Below are positions 8,581 through 17,022 of a DNA stretch of 64,000 nt, piece after piece. The stretch is from the NCBI RefSeq assembly GCF_024206475.1, contig NZ_JAMBPR010000040.1, positions 1 through 64,000 on the forward strand, read 5' to 3'. This stretch comes from Paraburkholderia sp. CNPSo 3274. GTDB lineage: Bacteria; Pseudomonadota; Gammaproteobacteria; Burkholderiales; Burkholderiaceae. A program made the translations under genes and the position numbers. A model generated the notes under the pieces. That model saw nothing but the letters and a program-made list of their open reading frames with translations. It did not search any database and was not told where the DNA came from. Numbering within the stretch: position 1 is the stretch's first letter; each line of letters starts with the position of its first letter.

Positions 8581-8896
8581 GAGTTGTCTCCAGACTTTTG
8601 CGCATGTGCCATGCTGCGACATGCGCTAAACGTGAGACGCAGCATAGGGTGGCCCGCGCGGTCCGGCAATGCGTGGCGGCGCCATTTTGCGCGATTATCG
8701 CGCAAACGCGTGCGATTATCGAACGCTTTGCGGGTTTGCACCGAGATGGCGCGTGGACCGCCCGCGTACTGCGGTCTTCGTCTAAATGAACGAACTGGTT
8801 AAAATCGGCCTGCCTCATTTGCCAGATTCGCGCCCTCGAAGTTTGCGGCGGAGCGGCGAGGCGTCCGTTTCAGCGCTTGCGTCAGGAGCCAATTGC
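8581..8896. other. Divergent promoter region between MHS transporter and hppD
   Basis: This 316-bp gap separates the divergently transcribed transporter and dioxygenase genes. Its main recognisable structure is a tandem operator near the middle, annotated separately. I see no small gene and no clear sigma-70 promoter that can be placed with confidence. Confidence 0.6.
8686..8721. promoter_or_regulatory. Tandem palindromic operator, candidate IclR-family site
   Basis: A perfect palindrome with arms TTTGCGCGAT and ATCGCGCAAA around a single central T spans 8686-8706. Its core GCGATTATCG (8691-8700) is repeated exactly at 8712-8721, giving a 21-bp spacing, two helical turns, on the same DNA face. 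This is the layout expected of a dimer-of-dimers operator. The neighbouring IclR protein is the obvious candidate to bind it and to control both divergent genes. The binding protein is inferred. Confidence 0.6.
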
Positions 8897-10024
8897 ATGT
8901 CCAGCCCCTCTAATCCTCCGCCGCAGGCGGACAATCCGCTCGGCATGGCCGGTCTCGAGTTCGTCGAGTTCGCCGCGCCCGAGCCCGCCGACCTCGGCCG
9001 CCGCTTCGAACAGTTCGGCTTCAAGGCGATCGCGCGCCACGTGAGCAAGGCGGTCACGCTCTACCGGCAGGGCGAGATGAATTTCCTGCTGAACGCCGAG
9101 CCCGACTCGTTCGCCGCGCGCTACGCGCAGGAGTACGGCATGGGCATCTGCGCGATCGGCGTGCGCGTCGACAATGCGAAGCGCGCGTTCAAGCACGCGA
9201 TCTCGCTCGGCGCGTGGGCGTTCGAAGGCGAGCGCCTGGGTCCCGCGGAGCTGCACATTCCCGCGATCCAGGGCATTGGCGATTCACACCTCTATTTCAT
9301 CGACCGCTGGCGCGGCCGCGGCGGGCAGCGCGGCGGTGTGGGCGACATTTCGATTTTCGACATCGATTTCCGCCCCATCGACGTCGCTACGGCGCATACC
9401 GATCTCGATCACGGCGGCACCGGCCTCACACGCGTCGATCACCTCACGCAAACGGTGGGGGCGGGGCGCATTGCGGAATGGCTCGACTTCTATCGCGACC
9501 TGCTGCATTTCCGCGAGATCCACGAGATCAACGCGAACTGGCACGTGTCCGAGGAGTCTCGCGTGATGGTGTCGCCCGATGGCGAACTGCGCATTCCTGT
9601 TTATGAGGAAGGCACGCGGCGCACGCAGCTATTGCACGACTATCTGCCCGAGCATCCCGGCGAAGGTGTGCAGCACATCGCGCTTGCGACCAACGACATC
9701 CTCGCAAGCGTCGACGCGCTCAAGGCCAACGGCGTGGAGTTCGTCGAACCGCCGCCCGCTTACTACGACACCGTGGATGCGCGTTTGCCCGGCCACGGCG
9801 TGGACCTGGCAGCATTGCGCAAGCGTCATGTGCTGATCGATGGCGAGATTGGCGAAGACGGCGTGCCGCGGCTCTTTTTCCAGACGTTTGCCAAACGCCA
9901 TCCCGGCGAGATCTTTTTCGAAGTCGTGCAGCGCAGCGGCCACCAGGGTTTCGGCGAGGGCAATCTCGACGTACTGGCCCGCGCGCGCGAGGCGGGCGCG
10001 AAGCGGGGCTCAGCACTCGGCTAA
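8897..10024 (+). CDS. hppD: 4-hydroxyphenylpyruvate dioxygenase
   Basis: This non-heme iron enzyme converts 4-hydroxyphenylpyruvate and O2 to homogentisate and CO2 in tyrosine/phenylalanine catabolism. The 375-residue protein has the two-domain glyoxalase/dioxygenase fold. The iron ligands are recognisable as His in RVDHLTQ, His in EGVQHIAL and Glu in IFFEVVQR. The tail HQGFGEGNLDVL matches the conserved C-terminal gate helix (GDDGFGEGN in Pseudomonas). The ATG at MSSPSNPP follows AGGAG; upstream in-frame starts lack that site and family similarity. Homogentisate dioxygenase genes are not adjacent. A closely related domain occurs fused in QuiC-type dehydroshikimate dehydratases, but the isomerase half is missing here. 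Confidence 0.9.
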   Translation: MSSPSNPPPQADNPLGMAGLEFVEFAAPEPADLGRRFEQFGFKAIARHVSKAVTLYRQGEMNFLLNAEPDSFAARYAQEYGMGICAIGVRVDNAKRAFKHAISLGAWAFEGERLGPAELHIPAIQGIGDSHLYFIDRWRGRGGQRGGVGDISIFDIDFRPIDVATAHTDLDHGGTGLTRVDHLTQTVGAGRIAEWLDFYRDLLHFREIHEINANWHVSEESRVMVSPDGELRIPVYEEGTRRTQLLHDYLPEHPGEGVQHIALATNDILASVDALKANGVEFVEPPPAYYDTVDARLPGHGVDLAALRKRHVLIDGEIGEDGVPRLFFQTFAKRHPGEIFFEVVQRSGHQGFGEGNLDVLARAREAGAKRGSALG

Positions 10025-10042
10025 ACCCCGCAGTCCGCCACG

Positions 10043-11032
10043 TTAGCGTTCCAAACGTGACTTCGCTGCGCCGTCCGCCGTTTTGCGCGCGCGCGTCGTG
10101 CCGAGCGCGGCTGCGCGCGGCGAGACCATCGTGCGGCAGCGATGGCGAATCTCCTTGCTGAACTCGGTGCACACCTGCGTCATCAGGTCCGTGGACCGAT
10201 ACACCATGAACACGTGGAAGTCCGGCAGTTCGTCGCGAATGGGCAGCGTGTGCAACGCGTCGCGCCTGAGGACGAGCGGCCCGCTCATGCCGTAGAACAC
10301 GAAGTCCGACCACATGCTGATCACGTCCGTGCAGGTCGCGAGTTGCAGGCCGAGCAGGTTCGACACGCTGTGCACGATGCGCTTGGGCATGTCGAGCCGA
10401 TTGAGGCGCATGAGGCTTGCGAGCGGGCTGCCGGGATCGTCCAGCGGGTCGAGCGTGAGCCAGTCGGCCTCGAGCAGATCGCGCAGGCGCGTCGTGCGCG
10501 CGAGCGCATGGCCGGGGCGCGTGGCGAGCACCATGCCCACGGAGAAAAGCGGCTCCCACTGAAACGCGCTCGTGCCAGGGCCGCTGTTCGTCGAGATGAG
10601 CGCGAGGTCGAGGCGGCCTTCGCGCAACCCTTCGAGTATCTGCTGTGGCCGCATTTCATAGGCATGCAGCGCCACGCCCGGAAAGCGCGCGCGAAACGCC
10701 GCAATCGACTCGGGCAGCGGCCCGCTCGATGCAACGGCGGAAAAACCGATGTTCAATTGCGCCTCGGCATGCCCGCGCATGCCTTCGATATCTTCCAGCG
10801 CGTGGCGCAACTCCTGTTCGACCACGCTCGCGCGCTTCGCGAGCGCGCGCCCGTAATTCGTGAGGCTCACGCCGCGCACCGAGCGCGACATGAGCGTCAC
10901 GCCCAGTTCGCGCTCCAGCTCCGCCACCGCCTTGGAAAGCGCCGGCTGCGAGATGTGCAGGCTGCGCGATGCCTCGTGCATGCTGCCGTGCTGCGCGAGC
11001 GCGAGCAGGACGCGCAACTGGTGCAGTTTCAT
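10043..11032 (-). CDS. LysR-family transcriptional regulator
   Basis: The 329-residue protein has the standard LysR plan: an N-terminal helix-turn-helix (GSMHEASRSLHISQPALSKAV), a linker helix and a periplasmic-binding-protein-like effector domain from about residue 90. TTGGAGCACCACAG precedes the ATG. It converges on hppD with only 18 bp between the two stops, so it is not in that operon. The next gene on its strand, hutC-like, ends 89 bp upstream. The C-terminal 25 residues are basic and untypical. Neither target nor inducer can be read from the sequence; control of the dioxygenase or of the lyase operon are both possible. Confidence 0.88.
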   Translation of the reverse strand: MKLHQLRVLLALAQHGSMHEASRSLHISQPALSKAVAELERELGVTLMSRSVRGVSLTNYGRALAKRASVVEQELRHALEDIEGMRGHAEAQLNIGFSAVASSGPLPESIAAFRARFPGVALHAYEMRPQQILEGLREGRLDLALISTNSGPGTSAFQWEPLFSVGMVLATRPGHALARTTRLRDLLEADWLTLDPLDDPGSPLASLMRLNRLDMPKRIVHSVSNLLGLQLATCTDVISMWSDFVFYGMSGPLVLRRDALHTLPIRDELPDFHVFMVYRSTDLMTQVCTEFSKEIRHRCRTMVSPRAAALGTTRARKTADGAAKSRLER

Positions 11033-11121
11033 CTGTGGTGCTCCAACGTTCTCCGATCGGAAGAGATTCTAAACGTTGCGCAACGCAGCGCGGCGAGGAC
11101 GGGAGTGCGGGCCGCCCGGCG

Positions 11122-11871
11122 TTATCCCGATACCTTGCCGACCAGATGAAAACGCGAAGACGGATGCCAAAGCTCGACAGCCGTCGCAACGGCGCTGCCG
11201 ACCCAGGTACGCCGCCACATTAACAGGCAGGGCTCGCCGATATTCATCGAAAGATGGCGACGTATGTCCGCGTCCGGCTTTTGCGCGTAGATCCGGAACT
11301 CCGCCCGTTGAACTGGCGCGAGCCTCATCATGTAGTGGTTCGGCGTTTCCAGCGTGAAGTCCTGCTCCAGATACCCCGGGAACACATGCGGGTTCACATA
11401 GCGGTCCTCGTACAGGATCGCTTCGTCGTCCTCGTAGTGGACGATACGCGAATGGAACACGGAACCGCCGCCGAGTTCGAGTGCGGCCATCGCCTGATTG
11501 TTCCCGCTCGCTTCCAGCGTCAGCACCCGCGCGCTGTGCCGGTGGCCGCGCGCGGCGATTTCGTCGGCGATGTTGCGAACCTCGAGGACAGTCGATTCGA
11601 CGTCGCGCGATGCGACGAATGTTCCCGCGCCCTGAACGCGCCTGAGCATATGCTCAGCAGACAGTTCGCGCAGCGCGCGCGATACGGTCATTCGCGCGAC
11701 GCCGAATTCCTTTACAAGCTCCGTTTCGGACGGAATGGCTTCACCCGGCTTCCAGGTCCCGTCCGTGATTCGATCGACCACGTAGCGCTTGATCTGCTCA
11801 TACGCTGGAGCAACCTTATGCGCTGTCGCGCAACGCGTCGAATTGTCCATGAGCGAAGAGGGCGTGTTCAT
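11122..11871 (-). CDS. hutC: GntR-family regulator, HutC subfamily
   Basis: The 249-residue protein has an N-terminal GntR winged helix (PSETELVKEFGVARMTVSRAL) and a C-terminal UTRA domain, the combination of HutC. HutC represses histidine-use operons and is released by urocanate. YEDRYVNPHVFPGYLEQDF is the typical HutC effector-domain core. The ATG at MNTPSSL follows AGGACAGGT. It is the last gene of the operon, 13 bp after the lyase. Two HutC-like operators lie before the first gene and in the divergent promoter, which supports autoregulation of the whole unit. Given the altered lyase, the inducer may be a urocanate analogue rather than urocanate. Confidence 0.88.
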   Translation of the reverse strand: MNTPSSLMDNSTRCATAHKVAPAYEQIKRYVVDRITDGTWKPGEAIPSETELVKEFGVARMTVSRALRELSAEHMLRRVQGAGTFVASRDVESTVLEVRNIADEIAARGHRHSARVLTLEASGNNQAMAALELGGGSVFHSRIVHYEDDEAILYEDRYVNPHVFPGYLEQDFTLETPNHYMMRLAPVQRAEFRIYAQKPDADIRRHLSMNIGEPCLLMWRRTWVGSAVATAVELWHPSSRFHLVGKVSG

Positions 11872-11884
11872 ACCTGTCCTCGCT

Positions 11885-13510
11885 TCAGACGCCGACAGTG
11901 CCGTGAACCGCATTGCCCACAGGGGCCGCTGCACTGCGCACCGCGTTGTGCACGACTGGCGCCATGTCCTGCTCCGTTTCCCGCGAGATGGGCTTCGCGC
12001 CGTCACCCGCCGGGCCGGGAAGCGGCGGCGGGGCGCTGTTGGCAACGAGGCGAAACGCGAAAGTCATGTCGTCGGAGAGCGGGCGATCGTCGCGATAGGT
12101 CGGCAGCGTGGCACGCACGCTGGCGTAAAGCGCGTCCGTGTAGGGCGCGCGCGCCGCGTCGAGCGGCTGCAGGTCATAGGCTTGCGCCGTAGCAAGCAGT
12201 TCGATGCCGAGAATGCGGTTGCTGTTCTCGATCACCGCGAGCGCCTTCAGCGCGGCCGGCGTCGCATGGCACAAATGATCTTCCTGCAGCCCCGATGTCA
12301 CGCCGCCGTCGAGACTCGCGGGAGCGGCCTCACGACGGTTCTGCGCGACGAGCGACGCGGCTGTGTACTGCGCAATCATGAAACCCGAGCGCGTGCCGCA
12401 TGCATGCGCGAGGAAGGCGGGCAGGCCGCTCACGAGCGGGTTCACCAAACGATCGAGACGGCGTTCGGCCATCGCCGCAACTTGCGCGATCGCGGTGGCG
12501 AGACTGTCCATGGCGAGCGCGATCGAGGCGCCGACCGCGTGCGCCTGCGAGTACACCCGGGGCGACTCTGGCGTGCCGGCGACGATCGGATTATCGGTCA
12601 CCGAGGCCAGCTCGCGGTTCACGACTTCGGCCGTTGCGGCGAACGTGTCTCGCGCGGCGCCATGCACGTGGGGAATCGTACGTACGCTGAGCGGGTCCTG
12701 CGTGCGCCGCCCGAGCGAGGCTTCGAGCAGCGAGCTGCCGGCGAGCGCCGCGCGCAGGCGCTCTCCAACGCGGGCAAGGCCCGGCGACACACGAAACGCA
12801 AGCGAATGGGTGTCGAATGCGGCGATCTGGCCGCCGAGATTCTCGAAGCTCATCGCGGCAACGACGTCCGCCCAGTCGAGCAAGCGCTCGGCGCGCTGCA
12901 GCGCGAGCGCGGCGAGCCCGGTCACGCACGGCGTGCCGTTCACGAGGCTCAATCCCTCCTTCGCTTCGAGCGACAGGGGCTGCAGTCCGAGCCGTTGCAG
13001 CGCTTGTGCGCCGCTCAGACGCTCGCCGTTCCAGCGCACATGTCCCGCGCCCACGCAGACGAGCGCGATGTGCGCCATATGGCTCAGATAGCCGACGGAA
13101 CCGAACGCGGGCACCTCGGGCAGGCAATTCGCCTCCAGCAGCGCGGCGAGCCGCTCGACGACTTCGAGTCGCACGCCCGAATGTCCATGCGCGAAGTTGT
13201 TGATGGCCGCCGCCATGATCGCGCGCGTTTCCTCTGCGCCAAGCGGCTCGCCAACACCGACCGCGTGGCTCATCAGGATGTTGTGCGACAGGTCGTGCTG
13301 TTCGTCTTGCGAGACGATCACGTCGCACAATGCGCCGACGCCCGTGTTCACACCATACGCGCGTATGCTGCGCGCAACGATCTGTTCGACGAGCGCGCGG
13401 GCGCTCCGAATGTTCGCCTGCGCATCGGCGCTGAGCAGCAGCGGCTCGCCTGCGGCAACGGCGGCGATTGCGCGCCAGTCGAGCGGATTCTGGGTACGTA
13501 CGATTGTCAT
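11885..13510 (-). CDS. Aromatic amino acid lyase homologue lacking the MIO tripeptide
   Basis: This 541-residue protein belongs to the histidine/phenylalanine/tyrosine ammonia-lyase family. It keeps AYGVNTGVGAL (Tyr52), MSHAVGVG (His82), LSLVNGTP, TQDPLSVR and LQEDHLCH. The family's active-site cofactor MIO forms from Ala-Ser-Gly inside GSVGASGDLAPLAH. Here the same place reads GSVGYLSHMAH (residues 137-147): GSVG is retained, the tripeptide is missing, and the Asp is Tyr. The tyrosine of QDPYSLR is Leu. A normal HutH reaction is therefore unlikely. A known MIO-free relative is ergothionase, which releases trimethylamine from ergothioneine. It lies between the ABC transporter ATPase and hutC in one operon. 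No urocanase is nearby. A clear ribosome site is not visible before this ATG. Confidence 0.85.
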   Translation of the reverse strand: MTIVRTQNPLDWRAIAAVAAGEPLLLSADAQANIRSARALVEQIVARSIRAYGVNTGVGALCDVIVSQDEQHDLSHNILMSHAVGVGEPLGAEETRAIMAAAINNFAHGHSGVRLEVVERLAALLEANCLPEVPAFGSVGYLSHMAHIALVCVGAGHVRWNGERLSGAQALQRLGLQPLSLEAKEGLSLVNGTPCVTGLAALALQRAERLLDWADVVAAMSFENLGGQIAAFDTHSLAFRVSPGLARVGERLRAALAGSSLLEASLGRRTQDPLSVRTIPHVHGAARDTFAATAEVVNRELASVTDNPIVAGTPESPRVYSQAHAVGASIALAMDSLATAIAQVAAMAERRLDRLVNPLVSGLPAFLAHACGTRSGFMIAQYTAASLVAQNRREAAPASLDGGVTSGLQEDHLCHATPAALKALAVIENSNRILGIELLATAQAYDLQPLDAARAPYTDALYASVRATLPTYRDDRPLSDDMTFAFRLVANSAPPPLPGPAGDGAKPISRETEQDMAPVVHNAVRSAAAPVGNAVHGTVGV

Positions 13511-13535
13511 GAGAGAGCGTGTGCGTCGCGTGGGT

Positions 13536-14327
13536 TCAGTGAGCGTTGCGGTCCTGGTGACTCGAAACGAACTGGCGGAACCGTTCCGACTTCAGTTCGC
13601 CGAATACTTCGTCCGGTGTGCCATCCGAATCCACCTGGCCCTGATGCAGGAACATGACGCGATTCGAAACATGACGCGCGAAGCCCATCTCGTGCGTAAC
13701 CACGAGCATCGTGCGGCCTTCGTCGGCGAGCGTGCGCATGACGCGCAGCACTTCGCCGACCAGCTCGGGGTCGAGCGCCGACGTCGGCTCGTCGAACAGC
13801 ATCACCTTGGGATGCATGGCGAGCGCGCGCGCAATCGCGACGCGCTGCTGCTGACCGCCGGACAGATGTGCCGGATAGTGGCCGCGCTTGTCCGCGAGAC
13901 CGACCTTGGCGAGCAGCGCTTCGGCTTCTTCCACCGATTCGGCACGGCTGCGCTTGAGCACACGCATGGGCCCTTCGATCAGGTTCTCGAGCACGGTCAT
14001 GTGCGACCACAGGTTGAAGTTCTGAAACACCATGCCGAGCTGCGAGCGAACGCGGTCGACCTGGCGGCGGTCGCCCGGCTGCAGCTTGCCATCCCGGCAG
14101 CGCTTCATCTTGAGCTCCTCGCCCGCGAGCGCGACCGAACCGTCGTCCGGCGTCTCGAGCAGGTTCAGGCAGCGCAGGAAGGTGCTCTTGCCCGAGCCGC
14201 TCGCGCCGAGAATCGAAATCACGTCGCCTTCGTGAGCGTCGAGCGAAATGCCCTTCAGGACGTGATGGTCTCCGAACGATTTATGGATGTTGCGCACCGA
14301 CAGCGCGGCGGATGCAGTTGTGTTCAT
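13536..14327 (-). CDS. Polar amino acid ABC transporter ATP-binding protein (HisP/OccP type)
   Basis: This 263-residue cytoplasmic ATPase drives uptake by the adjacent permeases. The Walker A motif is GASGSGKST, the signature is LSGGQQQRVAIARAL, Walker B is VMLFDEPTSAL and the switch His is in VVTHEMG. The insert between beta strands, with residues about MKRCRDGKLQPGDRRQ, matches the HisP/OccP/NocP subgroup for basic amino acids and opines. The ATG at MNTTAS follows GGAGAG. Spacing to the preceding permease is 25 bp and to the lyase 25 bp, so the lyase substrate is probably what this system imports. Confidence 0.93.
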   Translation of the reverse strand: MNTTASAALSVRNIHKSFGDHHVLKGISLDAHEGDVISILGASGSGKSTFLRCLNLLETPDDGSVALAGEELKMKRCRDGKLQPGDRRQVDRVRSQLGMVFQNFNLWSHMTVLENLIEGPMRVLKRSRAESVEEAEALLAKVGLADKRGHYPAHLSGGQQQRVAIARALAMHPKVMLFDEPTSALDPELVGEVLRVMRTLADEGRTMLVVTHEMGFARHVSNRVMFLHQGQVDSDGTPDEVFGELKSERFRQFVSSHQDRNAH

Positions 14328-14352
14328 CAATCTCTCCAGATAGGGCGGCGGG

Positions 14353-15099
14353 TCACGACGCGGCACGGCTGGCTTCGAGCGGCGCGGCAGGCTTGCGTAC
14401 GGCGGGCGGCGCCGCACGCAGGTGGCGCGACAGCCGACGCTCGATAAAGCCGATCACGCGCACGACGACGAAGTTCAGAAACAGGTAGATCAATGCGGCG
14501 CACGTGAACACTTCAGTCGTGCGATAGGTCTGCTGGATGATCTGCTGCGCGACGCCCGTCACTTCCCAGACGGTGACGAGGCTTGCCAGCGCCGTCGACT
14601 TGACGAGCAGCACGGCTTCCGTCGAATACGCGGGCAGGCACTGTCGCAGCGCGATCGGGCCGATTACGCGGCGCAGCAGGGCGAAGCCGGAGAGGCCGAT
14701 CGAGTAACCGGCTTCGATTTGCCCGACGGGCACCGCCATGAGGCCGCCGCGGATGATCTCGGCCGTGTATCCCGCCGTGCACAGCGCAAGCGACAGGACC
14801 GCGCAGACATAAGGTTCGCGCAACACGGGCCACAGAAAGCTTTCGCGAATCACGCCGAACTGCCCGAGGCCGTAGTAGACGAGGAACATCTGGATCAGCA
14901 GCGGGGAGCCGCGAAATACGAGGATGTACGCGCGCGCAAAGCGGTTCGGCAGCCAATGCGGCGAGACGCGCATCGTGACGATCACGAGCGAGAGCAGGCC
15001 GCCCAGTACGAGCGACGCGAAGAAAAGACCGAGCGTGGTCGGCACGGCGCCGACGAGCTGGCGCAACGTGTCGAACAGGAACGCGAAATCGATAGTCAT
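14353..15099 (-). CDS. Polar amino acid ABC transporter permease (HisM/OccM type)
   Basis: The 248-residue protein has about five membrane helices. The inner-membrane coupling loop EAGYSIGLSGFALLRRVIGP is the EAA motif that contacts the ATPase. FRGSPLLIQMFLVYYG near residue 65 is typical of the HisM/OccM branch. The open frame runs far upstream, but MTIDFAFLFDTL follows GGGAG and gives the family's usual length. It pairs with the upstream permease, from which it is separated by 17 bp, to form a heterodimeric channel. Confidence 0.92.
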   Translation of the reverse strand: MTIDFAFLFDTLRQLVGAVPTTLGLFFASLVLGGLLSLVIVTMRVSPHWLPNRFARAYILVFRGSPLLIQMFLVYYGLGQFGVIRESFLWPVLREPYVCAVLSLALCTAGYTAEIIRGGLMAVPVGQIEAGYSIGLSGFALLRRVIGPIALRQCLPAYSTEAVLLVKSTALASLVTVWEVTGVAQQIIQQTYRTTEVFTCAALIYLFLNFVVVRVIGFIERRLSRHLRAAPPAVRKPAAPLEASRAAS

Positions 15100-15116
15100 G
15101 ATTGAGCGCTCCCGGA

Positions 15117-15848
15117 TCAGTTGCGCGCGAAGTTGCGCTTGAATGAGCGGCCGACGATCGCTTCGGCACGACCGAAGACACGGTTCGACACGCCCGTCAT
15201 GGCGAGATAGAGCAGACCGCCAACGACGAAGAAGAGGAAGTACTGATGCGTCGAGCCGGCCGCGATCTGGCTTGCGCGCAGCAACTCGGCGAGCCCGGTC
15301 ACCGAAATCAGTGCGGAGTCCTTGAGACTCAGTTGCCAGACGTTGCCGATGCCGGGCAACGCGTAGCGCAGCACTTGCGGGACCAGGATGCGGCGAAACA
15401 TCGTCAGCGTCGGCATGCCGATCGCGCGAGCGGCTTCGAGTTCGCCGCGCGCCACCGCGAGCACGGCTGCGCGATACACCTCGGCCTGATAGGCCCCCGA
15501 AATCATGCCGACCGCGAACGCCCCGACGGCGAAGGGCGGCACGCCCACGAAACCATCGGCGCCGAACCACTGGCCGACGGTGGTGACCAGCGAGGAGCCG
15601 CCGAAATAGAACAGATAGATGACGAGCAATTCGGGCACGCCGCGAAAGACCGTCGTGTAGAAGTCACCGAATACGCGCAGCACGCGCAGGCGCGAGAGTT
15701 TCGCGGCAGCGATGAGCGCACCGAACACCGCGCCGATTGCCAAAGCGGCAAGCGTGAGCACGACGGTCATCAATGCGCCGAGGAGCAGCACGCTACCCCA
15801 GCCGTCCGGCCCGAGGCCGAGTGTGTTGAATAGCGATAACAGAGACAT
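15117..15848 (-). CDS. Polar amino acid ABC transporter permease (HisQ/OccQ type)
   Basis: The 243-residue membrane protein carries the HisQ/OccQ hallmarks: FRGVPELLVIYLFYFG in the second helix region and the coupling loop EAARAIGMPTLTMFRRILVP. It is the partner of the following permease and lies 73 bp after the binding-protein gene. Family members of this pair import histidine, arginine, lysine or opines such as octopine and nopaline; the exact ligand cannot be told from the permease. Confidence 0.92.
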   Translation of the reverse strand: MSLLSLFNTLGLGPDGWGSVLLLGALMTVVLTLAALAIGAVFGALIAAAKLSRLRVLRVFGDFYTTVFRGVPELLVIYLFYFGGSSLVTTVGQWFGADGFVGVPPFAVGAFAVGMISGAYQAEVYRAAVLAVARGELEAARAIGMPTLTMFRRILVPQVLRYALPGIGNVWQLSLKDSALISVTGLAELLRASQIAAGSTHQYFLFFVVGGLLYLAMTGVSNRVFGRAEAIVGRSFKRNFARN

Positions 15849-15921
15849 GGCATGGATCCGCGCGGGTGGGGAAGCGAAGACGCGCGCCAGAAGCAGCGCG
15901 CGTACGGCCAGGATGCGGCGC

Positions 15922-16773
15922 TTACGGCGTCACGTCGGTCTTGAACCACTTCAGGGCGAGCTTCTTGACGGTGCCGTCGGCGAGCGCCGCCGTGATCGCG
16001 GCGTCGAACTTCGCTTTCAGGTCGGCGTCCTGCTTGCGGAACGCGAGGCCTTCGCCCGGTCCCCAGATCGGGCCGGAGATCATCGTGCCGGCGATCACCA
16101 CGGGCGACTTGTCGGCGTTGGCGGTGTAGTAGGTCACGTCGTCGAAGGTGGCGTCGATGCGGCCGTTCGTGAGATCGAGATCACGCTCCGGCGCGGTCTT
16201 GTACACGCGTACTGACGCGACGTCCTTGAAGTTGGCGTTGATGAAGCCCGTATAGACGGTGCCGGACTGGATGCCGATCGTCTTGCCCTTCAGCGCCTTT
16301 CGCATCGATTCGATGGCGGGCGCGTTGCTGCGCGAGTCGGCGTCGAGCTTCAGAGGCGGCGTGTTCGGGCCGCCCTTGGGCAGGACCTTCGGGTCGGACA
16401 CGGCGAACGTGGCGGGCGTGGCCGCATAGGGCTTCGAGAACGCGATGATTTTTTCGCGATCAGGCGTGATCGAGATCGCATCCATCAGGACATCGAACTT
16501 GCCAGCCTGGAGCCCGGGAATCATGCCGTCCCAGTCCTGAGCGACGAGTTTGCACTGAATCTGTGCACGCGCGCACAGGTTTTCGACCAGCTCGGGTTCG
16601 AAGCCGCCGAGCTTGCCGCCGGGCAGAGTCAGGTTCCAGGGTGCATAGCTGCCGTCGAGCGCGATCGTCACGCTTTTCCATTCCTTCGCGCCGGCACTGC
16701 CGCTTCCAAGCAGCGTGACGCCGAGTGCTGCGCCGATCAGCGCTTTTGCCAGCCGCGTGTACTTCGCCTGCAT
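15922..16773 (-). CDS. Periplasmic amino acid/opine-binding protein of the ABC transporter
   Basis: The 283-residue precursor has a signal peptide ending near GSAGA at about residue 29, then a type II solute-binding domain. The ligand-site strings SYAPWNLTLPGGKLGGFEPE and GLQAGKFDVLMDAISITP match the octopine/nopaline/basic amino acid binders rather than glutamine binders. It is the first gene of the transporter-lyase-hutC operon. AAGGAG lies seven bases before this ATG; an ATG two codons further upstream is too close to that site. A HutC-like operator lies about 60 bp upstream. The actual ligand is not determined by sequence. Confidence 0.92.
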   Translation of the reverse strand: MQAKYTRLAKALIGAALGVTLLGSGSAGAKEWKSVTIALDGSYAPWNLTLPGGKLGGFEPELVENLCARAQIQCKLVAQDWDGMIPGLQAGKFDVLMDAISITPDREKIIAFSKPYAATPATFAVSDPKVLPKGGPNTPPLKLDADSRSNAPAIESMRKALKGKTIGIQSGTVYTGFINANFKDVASVRVYKTAPERDLDLTNGRIDATFDDVTYYTANADKSPVVIAGTMISGPIWGPGEGLAFRKQDADLKAKFDAAITAALADGTVKKLALKWFKTDVTP

Positions 16774-16834
16774 GACCATACTCCTTTGTCGATGGGTACC
16801 GTAGACCCGTGGGGACGTTGTTGCGTTCGTGTGA

Positions 16835-16848
16835 CTTGCATAGACAAG
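16835..16848. promoter_or_regulatory. HutC-like operator near the ABC transporter operon
   Basis: CTTGCATAGACAAG keeps the CTTG-N6-CAAG framework of the HutC operator, whose consensus is CTTGTATGTACAAG, with 11 of 14 bases matching. It lies about 60 bp before the binding-protein start codon, a good position for repression. That hutC ends this same operon supports the call. Confidence 0.6.
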
Positions 16849-17008
16849 AATGGCGAGAAAAGAATTTCCGCGCAAGAGAATTTCATAAATCCGGGCTCAT
16901 GGAAAACCCTGTAAATCGGATTGCAATTGCGCTAGATCCTGACTCTGTCTGGGGGGAATCGCGCTGCTGGGGCAGGGCCGAACGTATTCAGGGGTGATGC
17001 TTACAAAT

Positions 17009-17022
17009 TTGTCTAGTCATGT
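17009..17022. promoter_or_regulatory. Second, weaker HutC-like operator
   Basis: TTTGTCTAGTCATG matches 10 of 14 bases of the reverse complement of the first site, CTTGTCTATGCAAG. It lies on the side of the divergent MHS transporter gene, about 165 bp before its start. The right arm is degenerate, so this is a tentative call. Confidence 0.4.

Noticed and set aside
11885..13510. Annotation of the lyase as ordinary HutH
   Set aside because: The overall similarity is high, but the MIO-forming tripeptide is missing and no other hut enzymes are present.
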